Below, one piece after another: positions 44,982 through 52,767 of a stretch of 64,000 nucleotides of DNA. The stretch is from Sphingomonas sp. 1F27F7B (GTDB lineage Bacteria; Pseudomonadota; Alphaproteobacteria; Sphingomonadales; Sphingomonadaceae), in assembly GCF_005503355.1 (NCBI RefSeq), contig NZ_SCMK01000006.1, positions 1 through 64,000 on the forward strand, given 5' to 3'. Numbering within the stretch: the stretch's first letter is position 1; each line of letters opens with the position of its first letter. The notes below the pieces were generated by a model that searched no databases, was not told the DNA's origin, and was given only the letters and a program-made list of their open reading frames with translations. Both the position numbers and the translations under genes were made by a program.

Positions 44982-45227
44982 TCAGCCGGCGGCGAAGGGT
45001 GTGGTGCCGGCGGCGCGACCCTCGGCGTCGGTGCGGATCGCCTCGATGCGCGCCTGGGCGGCATCGAGCCGCGCGGCGCATTGCCGGCGCAGCCGATCGC
45101 CGCGCTCGTACAGGTCGATCGCCTCCTGGAGCTGCGCCTCGCCGCTCTCCAGTCGCGCGACGATGCGCTCCAGTTCCTTCAGCGCTTCCTCGAACGAGAG
45201 CGCAGCGACGTCCGCTTCTTCTGCCAT
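44982..45227 (-). CDS. xseB: Exodeoxyribonuclease VII small subunit
   Basis: XseB is the helical small subunit of the single-strand exonuclease. The 81-residue protein contains SFEEALKELERIVARLESGEAQLQEAIDLYERG, the family signature. ATG at 45227 gives the normal length. It is paired with ispA downstream. Confidence 0.95.
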   Translation of the reverse strand: MAEEADVAALSFEEALKELERIVARLESGEAQLQEAIDLYERGDRLRRQCAARLDAAQARIEAIRTDAEGRAAGTTPFAAG

Positions 45228-45340
45228 GCATCCGCTATGCGCCGGGCCGGGGTGCGAAGGCAACCTGCCATGGCGCGATTGCAACCGGGCACCTTGCTAC
45301 CTAGCTCCGCGTTATCCCGGCCCAGCCCTAGGAGACGCGC

Positions 45341-46723
45341 ATGTTGACCAGCATCAATCCCGCCACCGGAGAGACGATCGATACTTGGCAAGAGCTCGAT
45401 GCGGACGGGGTCGAGACGGCGCTCGCCCGCGCCGAGGCGGCGTTCCGCTCCTGGCGCGATTCGCCGCTGGAGAAGCGTGCCGCCCTGCTCCTGGCGATCG
45501 CCGATGCGTGGGAAGCGAACAAGCAGCATCTCGCCGAGACCGCGACGCGGGAGATGGGCAAGACGCTCGCCAGCGCGGTGGCCGAAGTGGAGAAATGCAT
45601 CAGCGGCTTCCGCCATTATGCGAAGAACGGCGCCGCCTATCTGGAGCCGGTCACGGTGCAGACGGCGAGCGGCCATGCCGTCGCGCGCTGGCTGCCGATG
45701 GGGCCGGTGCTGGCGGTGATGCCGTGGAACTTCCCTTATTGGCAGGTCGTCCGCTTCCTCGCGCCGACGATCATGGCGGGCAATGTCGGGCTGCTGAAGC
45801 ACGCGTCGAACGTGCAGGGCTGCGCGGTGCTGATCCAGCAGATGGCGAGCGCGGCGGGCGCGCCGGACGGGCTGTTCCAGAACCTGGCCGTAAAGTCCGA
45901 CAAGGTCTCGGCGATCATCGCCGACCGGCGGGTAGGGGCGGTGACGCTCACCGGCAGCGAAGGCGCGGGCGCGCAGGTGGCGCAGGCCGCCGGACGGGCG
46001 CTCAAGAAAGTGGTGCTCGAGCTGGGCGGATCGGATCCGCTGATCGTGATGCCTTCGGCCGATCTCGATCTCGCGGCCAGAACGGCGGTGACCGCGCGCA
46101 TCCAGAATGCCGGGCAGAGCTGCATCTGCGCCAAGCGGATGATCGTCCATGCCGATGTGTACGACGCGTTCCTCGACCGGTTCGAGGCGGGCATGAAGGC
46201 AGTGAAGATCGGCGATCCGATGGAGCAGGGCACGGGCATGGGGCCGCTCTCCAGCATTGCTCAGCGCGACACGGTGCTCGATCAGGTGGAGCGCGCGAAG
46301 GCGGCGGGCGCGACGCTGCGTCTCGGCGCGGAGAAGATCGAGCGCGAAGGCGCCTGGATGACGCCGGGCGTGCTCACCGATCTCGATCCCGAGAGCGAGG
46401 TTGCCAAGGAAGAGATATTCGGGCCTGTCGCGGCGGTCTACAAGGTCGGCGACATCGATGCGGCGATCGCGCTGGCCAACGACGTGCCCTATGGCCTCGG
46501 CTCTTCGGTGTGGACCGCGGACGATGCCGAGATCGAGCGCTTCGCCCGCGACATCCAGTCGGGCATGACCGCAGTGAACTCGCTGCTCGCATCCACGCCC
46601 GAGGCGCCGTTCGGCGGAGTGAAGCTCTCGGGCCATGGCCGCGAGCTCGGGCCGTGGGGCATGCACGAGTTCATGAACCTGAAGGCGGTGATGTTCGGGA
46701 AGGACGCGAAGGCCGGCGATTGA
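45341..46723 (+). CDS. NAD(P)-dependent aldehyde dehydrogenase, succinate-semialdehyde type
   Basis: The 460-residue enzyme oxidises aldehydes, most likely succinate semialdehyde as in the Sad/YneI group that has this short length. Catalytic Cys261 is in NAGQSCICAKR and general base Glu227 in LELGG. The cofactor loop is VTLTGSEGAGAQV, and PWNFPYWQV and EAPFGGVKLSGHGRELG are conserved. It is monocistronic and divergent from xseB. The substrate is inferred. Confidence 0.9.
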   Translation: MLTSINPATGETIDTWQELDADGVETALARAEAAFRSWRDSPLEKRAALLLAIADAWEANKQHLAETATREMGKTLASAVAEVEKCISGFRHYAKNGAAYLEPVTVQTASGHAVARWLPMGPVLAVMPWNFPYWQVVRFLAPTIMAGNVGLLKHASNVQGCAVLIQQMASAAGAPDGLFQNLAVKSDKVSAIIADRRVGAVTLTGSEGAGAQVAQAAGRALKKVVLELGGSDPLIVMPSADLDLAARTAVTARIQNAGQSCICAKRMIVHADVYDAFLDRFEAGMKAVKIGDPMEQGTGMGPLSSIAQRDTVLDQVERAKAAGATLRLGAEKIEREGAWMTPGVLTDLDPESEVAKEEIFGPVAAVYKVGDIDAAIALANDVPYGLGSSVWTADDAEIERFARDIQSGMTAVNSLLASTPEAPFGGVKLSGHGRELGPWGMHEFMNLKAVMFGKDAKAGD

Positions 46724-46727
46724 ACCC

Positions 46728-47102
46728 TTAGTTCACTACGAACTTCCCCGTCATCCCGAAGCTCGCATGGAGCAGGTGGGTGCACTTGATCGGATAAGTG
46801 CCGGCCCCGGGCGCGGTGAAGTGGAGGTCGACGGTCGTGTCGCTATCGAGCTCCACCTTGCCGTCCCGGATCTTCGCCCGGTCCGCCGCGGGCATCGCCG
46901 CCGCCGCGAAGAAGTCCTTCGCCGCGAAGCTGTGCCCGCCGCTGCTGGTCAGGTGCAGCACATAGCTTTGCCCATGGACCAGCAGGATCGTCGACGGCGT
47001 GAACTTGAAGTTGGAGAGGGCGACGTCGATCCGCTGCTCGGGTGCTGAGGGAGGAGCTGCGGCCGTGAGCGCGAGCGCCAGCACGGGCAGCAGCGTCCTC
47101 AT
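46728..47102 (-). CDS. Exported cupredoxin-like protein
   Basis: The 124-residue protein has a signal peptide (to about 20) and a single cupredoxin domain. The type 1 copper ligands appear as His in GGHSFAAKDF and the C-terminal run CTHLLHASFGM, giving Cys, His and Met. It should be a periplasmic copper or electron-transfer protein. Its start overlaps the fadD stop by four bases, so it is co-translated with an acyl-CoA ligase, an unexpected partner. Confidence 0.82.
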   Translation of the reverse strand: MRTLLPVLALALTAAAPPSAPEQRIDVALSNFKFTPSTILLVHGQSYVLHLTSSGGHSFAAKDFFAAAAMPAADRAKIRDGKVELDSDTTVDLHFTAPGAGTYPIKCTHLLHASFGMTGKFVVN

Positions 47103-48787
47103 CCCTGGCGCTCCGCCATGATCTCGTTGATCAGGTCCTTGCGGCTGAGCTTGCCGATCATCGTCTTGGGCAGGCTGGCGCGCACCACCACTTCTGCGAC
47201 GCGCTCGTGCTTGCCGATGCGGGCGTTGAGCCACTGGGCGAGCGCGGCGCCGTCCACCGGCGGGGCGTCCTCGTTGAGCGTCGCATAGGCATGCGGCATC
47301 TCGCCGTGATAGGCGTCGGGCAGGCCGATCACCAACGCTTCCTTCACGGCCGGATGCTGATAGAGCACCGCCTCGATCTGGCTCGGGAACACCTTGAAGC
47401 CGCCGACCGCGATCATGTCCTTCAGCCGGTCGACGATGCGGACATAGCCGTCTTCGTCGATCACGCCGACATCGCCGGTGCGCAGCCAATGCCCGTCAAC
47501 GAAGACCTCGGCATCGGCATCGGGGCGGTTCCAATAGCCCTTCATGATCTGCGGGCCGGAGACGACGATCTCGCCGGGTTCGCCCGCCGGCGGCGGGCGG
47601 CTCGGGTCTTCCTTGTCGACCAGGCGGACGCGGGTGCCCTGGATCGGCTGGCCGATCGTGCCGGGCTTGTTGAGACCCTGATAGGGATTGGTCGAGACCA
47701 CGCCGGAGCTTTCGGACAGACCATAGCCCTCGATCACCCGCGCGCCGGTCACGCGCTCCCATTCCTCCTTGAGCTGGGCGGGCAGGGGGGCGCCGCCCGA
47801 GATGCAGAAGCGCAGCGACTTGAAGTCTTCGGGCTTCATGCCCGGTGCGTCGAGCAGCGCCTGGTACATGGTCGGCACGCCGGGCAGTGCGCGCGGCTGG
47901 GTGCGGCGCAGCTCGGCCAGCGCCTGCTTGGCGTTGAAGCGCGGCAGCATCACGATCTCGCCGCCGGTCACCACGGTGCGGTTGAGCACGCAGGTATTGG
48001 CGAAGACGTGGAAGAACGGGAGGACGGCAAGCACCGTGTCCTTGGCCACGCCCATCTCGGGATCGAGCCGCGCGACCTGGCGGGCATTGGCCGACAGATT
48101 CTGGTGGGTCAGCATCGCGCCCTTGGGGGTGCCGGTGGTGCCGCCGGTATATTGGATCAGCGCCAGATCCTTTTCGGGATCGATCCTGGGTACGGTGCAG
48201 ATGCCGTCGTTCGCGATCAGCCGGGAAAAGGCGAGGACGCGCTCGTCCTGCGGCCGCTCGGTCACTTCCGCGCGCTTGAACAGGCGATAGAAGAAGGATT
48301 TGGCTGCGGGCAGCGCCCCGGCCACCGATCCGACCACCAGCCGCTCGAGCGCGCTCTGCTCGAGCACCTTGAGCGCAGTGGGCAGCAGCGCCGAGGCCGA
48401 GATGGTGAAGAGCACCTTGGTGCCCGAATCCTCGACCTGGTGGCTCAGTTCCTCGACCGTGTAGAGCGGCGAGAAATTGACCACCGTCGCGCCGAGCTTG
48501 AGAATGCCGTAATAGGCCGCGACATAATGCGGCACGTTGGGCAGGAAGAGCCCGATCCGATCGCCCGGGCCATAGCCCAGCGCCTGCAGGCCGCAGGCGA
48601 CGCGGTTGGCGCCGTCCAGCGTCTCGCCATAGCTGTAGCGCCGCCCCATGAAATCGAGCAGCGGCGCGTCGGGATGCGCGCGGGCGCTGCCCTCGAACAG
48701 ATCGACCATGGATTGGGGCGGGAAGTGGGTGTCCCATGCGCCCGGGTGACGATAGCTGGTGCGCCAGATCTGTTCGGGGTCGGTCAT
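47099..48787 (-). CDS. fadD: Long-chain fatty-acid-CoA ligase
   Basis: The 562-residue AMP-forming ligase activates fatty acids with CoA. The P-loop is YTGGTTGTPKGAM, the adenylate motif YGLSESSGV, and the hinge region VDRLKDMIAVGGFKVFPSQIE. The C-terminal catalytic Lys lies in KTMIGKLSRKDL. ATG at 48787 is used. A 68-residue protein gene lies 31 bases upstream and the cupredoxin gene overlaps its end. Confidence 0.93.
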   Translation of the reverse strand: MTDPEQIWRTSYRHPGAWDTHFPPQSMVDLFEGSARAHPDAPLLDFMGRRYSYGETLDGANRVACGLQALGYGPGDRIGLFLPNVPHYVAAYYGILKLGATVVNFSPLYTVEELSHQVEDSGTKVLFTISASALLPTALKVLEQSALERLVVGSVAGALPAAKSFFYRLFKRAEVTERPQDERVLAFSRLIANDGICTVPRIDPEKDLALIQYTGGTTGTPKGAMLTHQNLSANARQVARLDPEMGVAKDTVLAVLPFFHVFANTCVLNRTVVTGGEIVMLPRFNAKQALAELRRTQPRALPGVPTMYQALLDAPGMKPEDFKSLRFCISGGAPLPAQLKEEWERVTGARVIEGYGLSESSGVVSTNPYQGLNKPGTIGQPIQGTRVRLVDKEDPSRPPPAGEPGEIVVSGPQIMKGYWNRPDADAEVFVDGHWLRTGDVGVIDEDGYVRIVDRLKDMIAVGGFKVFPSQIEAVLYQHPAVKEALVIGLPDAYHGEMPHAYATLNEDAPPVDGAALAQWLNARIGKHERVAEVVVRASLPKTMIGKLSRKDLINEIMAERQG

Positions 48788-48818
48788 TGACACAGGTGTA
48801 AGCAAGCCTCTCCGGGGG

Positions 48819-49025
48819 TCAAGTCGTAAGCCGCTTGCTCCAGGTGATGAGCACCGAGACGGCGAAGATGCCGATGTCCAGCACGGCTTCGAGACGCTGC
48901 GGCGAGAGATCGTCGACGCGCTGCATCTGGATGGCGATGTCGGCGCGCCGGTGGGGCGATGCAAAGGCAAGCAGCGCAAGCGCAGCTAGCGCCCCGAAGG
49001 CTATCCTTCTGGCTCGTCCCGACAT
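48819..49025 (-). CDS. Small membrane protein of unknown function
   Basis: The 68-residue product has a basic start (MSGRARRIAFG), one helix at about 8-24 and a second hydrophobic stretch (VLDIGIFAVSVLITWS) near the C-terminus. It lies just upstream of fadD on the same strand. No family is recognised; it is supported by position and its membrane-protein pattern only. Confidence 0.5.
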   Translation of the reverse strand: MSGRARRIAFGALAALALLAFASPHRRADIAIQMQRVDDLSPQRLEAVLDIGIFAVSVLITWSKRLTT

Positions 49026-49067
49026 GGTAAAGGGCCATACGCCCCGCGGCGCGGCCCGGCAAGCGGA

Positions 49068-50762
49068 TCAGGCCGCCTCGCGATGCGCCGAGCGGGCACG
49101 GTCGCGCCCGGCGGACTTGGCCTCGAACAGTGCGATGTCGGCGCCGCGATAGAGCGTCTTCCAGTCGATGTCGCTGGTCAGTGGCCCGGTGCAGGCGCCG
49201 ATGCTGGCGGTGACCTTGAGGTCGAAGGGCATGCGTGTGGTTCGCAGCCTGGCGAGCAACTGTTCGGGTTCCACGCCTGCATCGGCGGGGGCCAGGATCG
49301 CGAACTCCTCCCCGCCCAGACGCGCGACCAGGGCGCCGAGGGGCGCGCTGTGGCGGAGCGTGCGGGCGAGCAGGCGCAGCACCTCGTCGCCGCCGTCATG
49401 CCCCAGCGTCTCGTTGACGCGCTTGAAGTGATCGATGTCGGCGATGAGCAGCTGCTGCTCGCCCGGCCGGCCGATCGCCTGGGCGAGGAAGGCGCGGCGG
49501 TTGAGCAGGCCGGTGAGCGGATCGGTGTCGGCCAGGCGGCGCGCCATCACTTCGCTGGCGATCGCGTCGTCGCGCTCGTCGCGCAGCAGCTTGATGCGAT
49601 AGGCGATGGCCAGGCTCGACATCAGCGCCTCCAGCGCCATGGAGAGCAAGGTCGAATTGTCGAGCCAGAAGCTCCAGCGGAGGACGTGGAAATTGGCGAG
49701 CGTCCGCATCAGCGAAGTGAGGATGGGCGCGCCCCAGCCGATCGCGAACAGCCACAGATAGTTGGAGCGCACGCGCCAGGCGCGCCACAGCGTGGGCGCC
49801 ACCGCCGCACCCAGCATCAGGAACACGGTGCTGAAGGCTGCATCGACGAGCTGGACGTTGAGCGGGGCGAAGCAGAAGACGAGCAGCCCCACGCCGAGCA
49901 GCGCCCCGGCCACCACATAGACGAAGCGGCCGAGCCAGCCGGCGAACACCTGCTCCTCGAAGAAGCTGCGGGCGAAGACCAGAGCGCTCGCCCCGGTGAA
50001 GCCGAGCAGGAGATAGTTGAGCCGCAGTCGATCATTGTTGGCGATGTCGGGAAAGGCCCAGGCCAGCGCGCCCGACGAGGAGAAGACATAGCCGAGCAGC
50101 CCCAGTGCCATCACGCAGTAGAAGAGCTGGAACCGGTGACGCAGCGCGCCCCATAATGCGAGATTATAGACGAGCAGCGCCAGGCAGAGCCCGCCAAAGC
50201 CGGCATAGAGCGCAGTGAGCGAAATGTTCGCCTGCTGGCTCTCCGTGCCGGTCACCAGCCGCGGCCCCAGCACGACGCCGCGCATGTTCGCCGATCCCTC
50301 GATGTGCCAGAGCAGGCGGACGACCTCCGCCTCCCGCTGCTCGAGCGGAATCTCGGCGATCGCGCCGAGCTGGATCCAGCGCGTGATGCCGCGGGCGTCC
50401 GTGCGCTGCGTCGCCATCCGGCCATCGGAATAGAGCGTGTGCAGCGCCAGGCCCTGCTGCCACAGGCTGGCGAAGCGTACCGAGAGCGGATTGTGCGCGC
50501 GCGAGCGCTGGTCGATGTCCCGCGAGATCACCCAGAAATCGCCCGGACCGAGCCGGTATTGCGGTGTCCTGCAATCGAAGCGTTCGGGGTGACGGATCAG
50601 CTCGGCCGGGTTCATCCCGCCGGTGTCGCGCAGCACGCAGATGTCGAGCCCGCGCCCCGCATTGGCCTGCGCCCGCGCGGGCGCAACCATGCCCAGCAGC
50701 GCGATCAACGCGCCGACAAGGACGGACAGCCGCAGGAAACGCAACGCCAGCATGGCGCACAT
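49068..50762 (-). CDS. Membrane diguanylate cyclase with 7TM-DISM sensor region
   Basis: The 564-residue protein has a signal peptide, an extracytoplasmic domain (about 33-180, 7TMR-DISMED2-like), about seven helices (185-385) and a C-terminal GGDEF domain (about 410-560) with ADTDPLTGLLNRRAF and an active-site GGEEF. It should make cyclic di-GMP in response to an envelope ligand. The RxxD inhibitory site normally five residues before GGEEF is absent (PLGA instead). No partner gene is adjacent. Confidence 0.9.
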   Translation of the reverse strand: MCAMLALRFLRLSVLVGALIALLGMVAPARAQANAGRGLDICVLRDTGGMNPAELIRHPERFDCRTPQYRLGPGDFWVISRDIDQRSRAHNPLSVRFASLWQQGLALHTLYSDGRMATQRTDARGITRWIQLGAIAEIPLEQREAEVVRLLWHIEGSANMRGVVLGPRLVTGTESQQANISLTALYAGFGGLCLALLVYNLALWGALRHRFQLFYCVMALGLLGYVFSSSGALAWAFPDIANNDRLRLNYLLLGFTGASALVFARSFFEEQVFAGWLGRFVYVVAGALLGVGLLVFCFAPLNVQLVDAAFSTVFLMLGAAVAPTLWRAWRVRSNYLWLFAIGWGAPILTSLMRTLANFHVLRWSFWLDNSTLLSMALEALMSSLAIAYRIKLLRDERDDAIASEVMARRLADTDPLTGLLNRRAFLAQAIGRPGEQQLLIADIDHFKRVNETLGHDGGDEVLRLLARTLRHSAPLGALVARLGGEEFAILAPADAGVEPEQLLARLRTTRMPFDLKVTASIGACTGPLTSDIDWKTLYRGADIALFEAKSAGRDRARSAHREAA

Positions 50763-50853
50763 CTACGCCCGACATGACAAACAACCCGTAAAGATACATC
50801 CGTACCGGGTCGTCTTTATGAGGCCGTTCAGCCACTTATCGCCCGCCAGGGGC

Positions 50854-52053
50854 TCAGCAACCGTCGCCGAGGCCCGCGGCGCGCTTCAGCAGCCCGCTGA
50901 TCTTGGGCTTGCAGGGCTTGGGTTTCTGCTCGGGCCGTCCTTCCCCGCGTTCGGGCATCTGGCCGCGCATCGCCTCGCCCATGTCTGGCATGCCGGCCAT
51001 GAAATTGCCGAGCGCGCGGTAGCGGACCTTGGCGGTCCATTTCGGGCGCCAGGCGCGCTTCGGGTCGCCGGGTCTTTCGGGGAAGGCGAAATTCGCTTCC
51101 GGGCCATAGGCGTAGAGGAAGCCCATCAGCACCTCGCCCGTGGCCTTCTTCACCTCGGCGGGAATGGTGCAGCTCGCCTGGCTCGGCGGCATCACCACTT
51201 TCTGCCCGACCAGCCGGCTCACCGTGGCCGGCGAGAGCCAGCCCCACAGGTCGCCGCCGAACTGGCGGGTGGCAGAAGACGCCCACCAGACCATGTCGTC
51301 CGTGCTCGCGCCGGCCGAGCCCATCGCCCAGGCATAATAGCCCGTAGCGGCGGGCACCGCCGCCCAGGTGAGCGGTACCGATCCGTCGGGGGCCTGGCCG
51401 GACTTCACGCGTGGCGCAGCCATGAAGTCCTGGGTCAGCGCGAAGCCGATCTCGGGGCTGTAGTTGCCGGCGATCCGGTGCTGGCCGATCAGCGAGGAGT
51501 TGCTCCGTACCTTCGCGTTGGTCTTGCCGTTCGGCCAGTCGCCATAGGTGCGGCTGGTTCCCGGCCGCGGCACCGCTTCGGCCGGGATGCGCGCGCTGAA
51601 CAGTTCGGGCGGGGTCTGGCCCTTGCCGAGCTTGGCGAAGTCGATCACCATCGGCTGGCCCGGCCCGGCATGCGCGCCGCAGCCCCAATAGATCAGCAGC
51701 CGCCCCTTGGGCCGCGCGAACTTGTCATAGGCATATTTGTCTTCGTCGTCGCGCGTGCCCGGCCTGGCGGGTTCGGGCGAGACGAGCGGCACCGATGCGC
51801 CCATCCGCATGCCCTCCGGCAGGAAATGATCGGCCCTGGGCGCCCCGCCGGCGGCGGGCAGGCGCGAACCGAGCCGCAGCGTCATCTCGCGGTTGTCGCC
51901 CTGGCCCATCATGCCGGCGGTGGTGCCGACATCCATCACGTAGCGCGCTTCGGGCGCGGTATCGTTGCCCGTCTGCGCAGCAACCAGGCCGGCGGCGAGC
52001 GTACCCGTCAGCGCCGTGCCGGCGCCCACAATTCTCCATTTCATCGATTGCAT
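50854..52053 (-). CDS. Exported protein of unknown function
   Basis: The 399-residue protein has a signal peptide (to about 27, GLVAAQ). A large mature part follows with no family I recognise. Features are YVMDVGTTAGM, LIYWGCGAHAGPGQP, a Trp-rich middle (YYAWAMGSAG, MVWWASSA, DLWGWLSPA) and a C-terminus with spaced Cys and basic residues (KPKPCKPKISGLLKRAAGLGDGC). GGGAGA lies before ATG at 52053. Similar proteins seem common in sphingomonads. It may be a beta-rich surface or periplasmic protein. Confidence 0.65.
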   Translation of the reverse strand: MQSMKWRIVGAGTALTGTLAAGLVAAQTGNDTAPEARYVMDVGTTAGMMGQGDNREMTLRLGSRLPAAGGAPRADHFLPEGMRMGASVPLVSPEPARPGTRDDEDKYAYDKFARPKGRLLIYWGCGAHAGPGQPMVIDFAKLGKGQTPPELFSARIPAEAVPRPGTSRTYGDWPNGKTNAKVRSNSSLIGQHRIAGNYSPEIGFALTQDFMAAPRVKSGQAPDGSVPLTWAAVPAATGYYAWAMGSAGASTDDMVWWASSATRQFGGDLWGWLSPATVSRLVGQKVVMPPSQASCTIPAEVKKATGEVLMGFLYAYGPEANFAFPERPGDPKRAWRPKWTAKVRYRALGNFMAGMPDMGEAMRGQMPERGEGRPEQKPKPCKPKISGLLKRAAGLGDGC

Positions 52054-52329
52054 TCGGATTCTCCCTGGAAAGCCCATGGCCGCGACCCGAAACGCAAGCG
52101 CTCCCCGCGGCGTCGACACGAAGACGCGACGAGTGTGTTGTCTATGTATAACGCATGTGCCATCGGCGAAGGCGAAGCGCCTGGCCCATCGCAATCGTCA
52201 CATCAAAGACTGCGCGACGTAATCGTCCGATCATGCGGCTGACGCATCGCGCAACTAGGGCGCGCCCGGGCCGGCGATAGATCGGCTGCGAGGAGCGGGT
52301 AGAAGCACCATCTCGCGCAGGAGCATATC

Positions 52330-52635
52330 ATGAAGATCCTTCTCATCGCCGCCGCGCTCGCGGTTCCGGCCGTGCCGGCGTTTGCCCAGAACAGCGTGAA
52401 GGTTTCATACCGGTCCGGCGAGCTCGCCACTGCCACCGGCCGGGCGGCGCTGCATCGTCGCGTGAACCACGCCGCCGCCCGTGCCTGTGGCGACGATCGC
52501 GTTCCCGGCTCGATACTGCCCAGCCGTGCCGTCCGCGCCTGCCACAAGATCGCGGTCGAGGCCGCGCGCCCGCAGGTCGACCGCGCCATCGCGCTCGCCA
52601 ATCGCGGCGCCGAAGTCGCGAGCCGCAATCGCTGA
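52330..52635 (+). CDS. UrcA-family exported protein
   Basis: The 101-residue protein has a signal peptide (to about 19, VPAFA). The UrcA pattern follows: VSYRSGELATATGRAALHRRVNHAAARACGD with later C-x-x-K in RACHKIAVEAARPQVDRAIA. Two conserved cysteines probably form a disulfide. The family is typical of sphingomonads and related orders; its role is unknown. Confidence 0.85.
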   Translation: MKILLIAAALAVPAVPAFAQNSVKVSYRSGELATATGRAALHRRVNHAAARACGDDRVPGSILPSRAVRACHKIAVEAARPQVDRAIALANRGAEVASRNR

Positions 52636-52715
52636 TCCTTCGGCGCCCGCGTCATCGGGCGCGAACACAGGCCCGCGACACCAGAATGGGTCCGCCGCAG
52701 GGCCTGGCAAAGAAA

Positions 52716-52743
52716 GCGGGCCGGGAGTTGCCTCCCGGCCCGC
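52716..52743. terminator. Strong bidirectional terminator hairpin
   Basis: GCGGGCCGGGAG pairs perfectly with CTCCCGGCCCGC around TTGC. AAAGAAA lies before it, which is a U-run for the minus strand. It separates the convergent UrcA gene and clpA. Confidence 0.75.
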
Positions 52744-52767
52744 ATCGTCCTTCAAGGGCCCAAGCGC

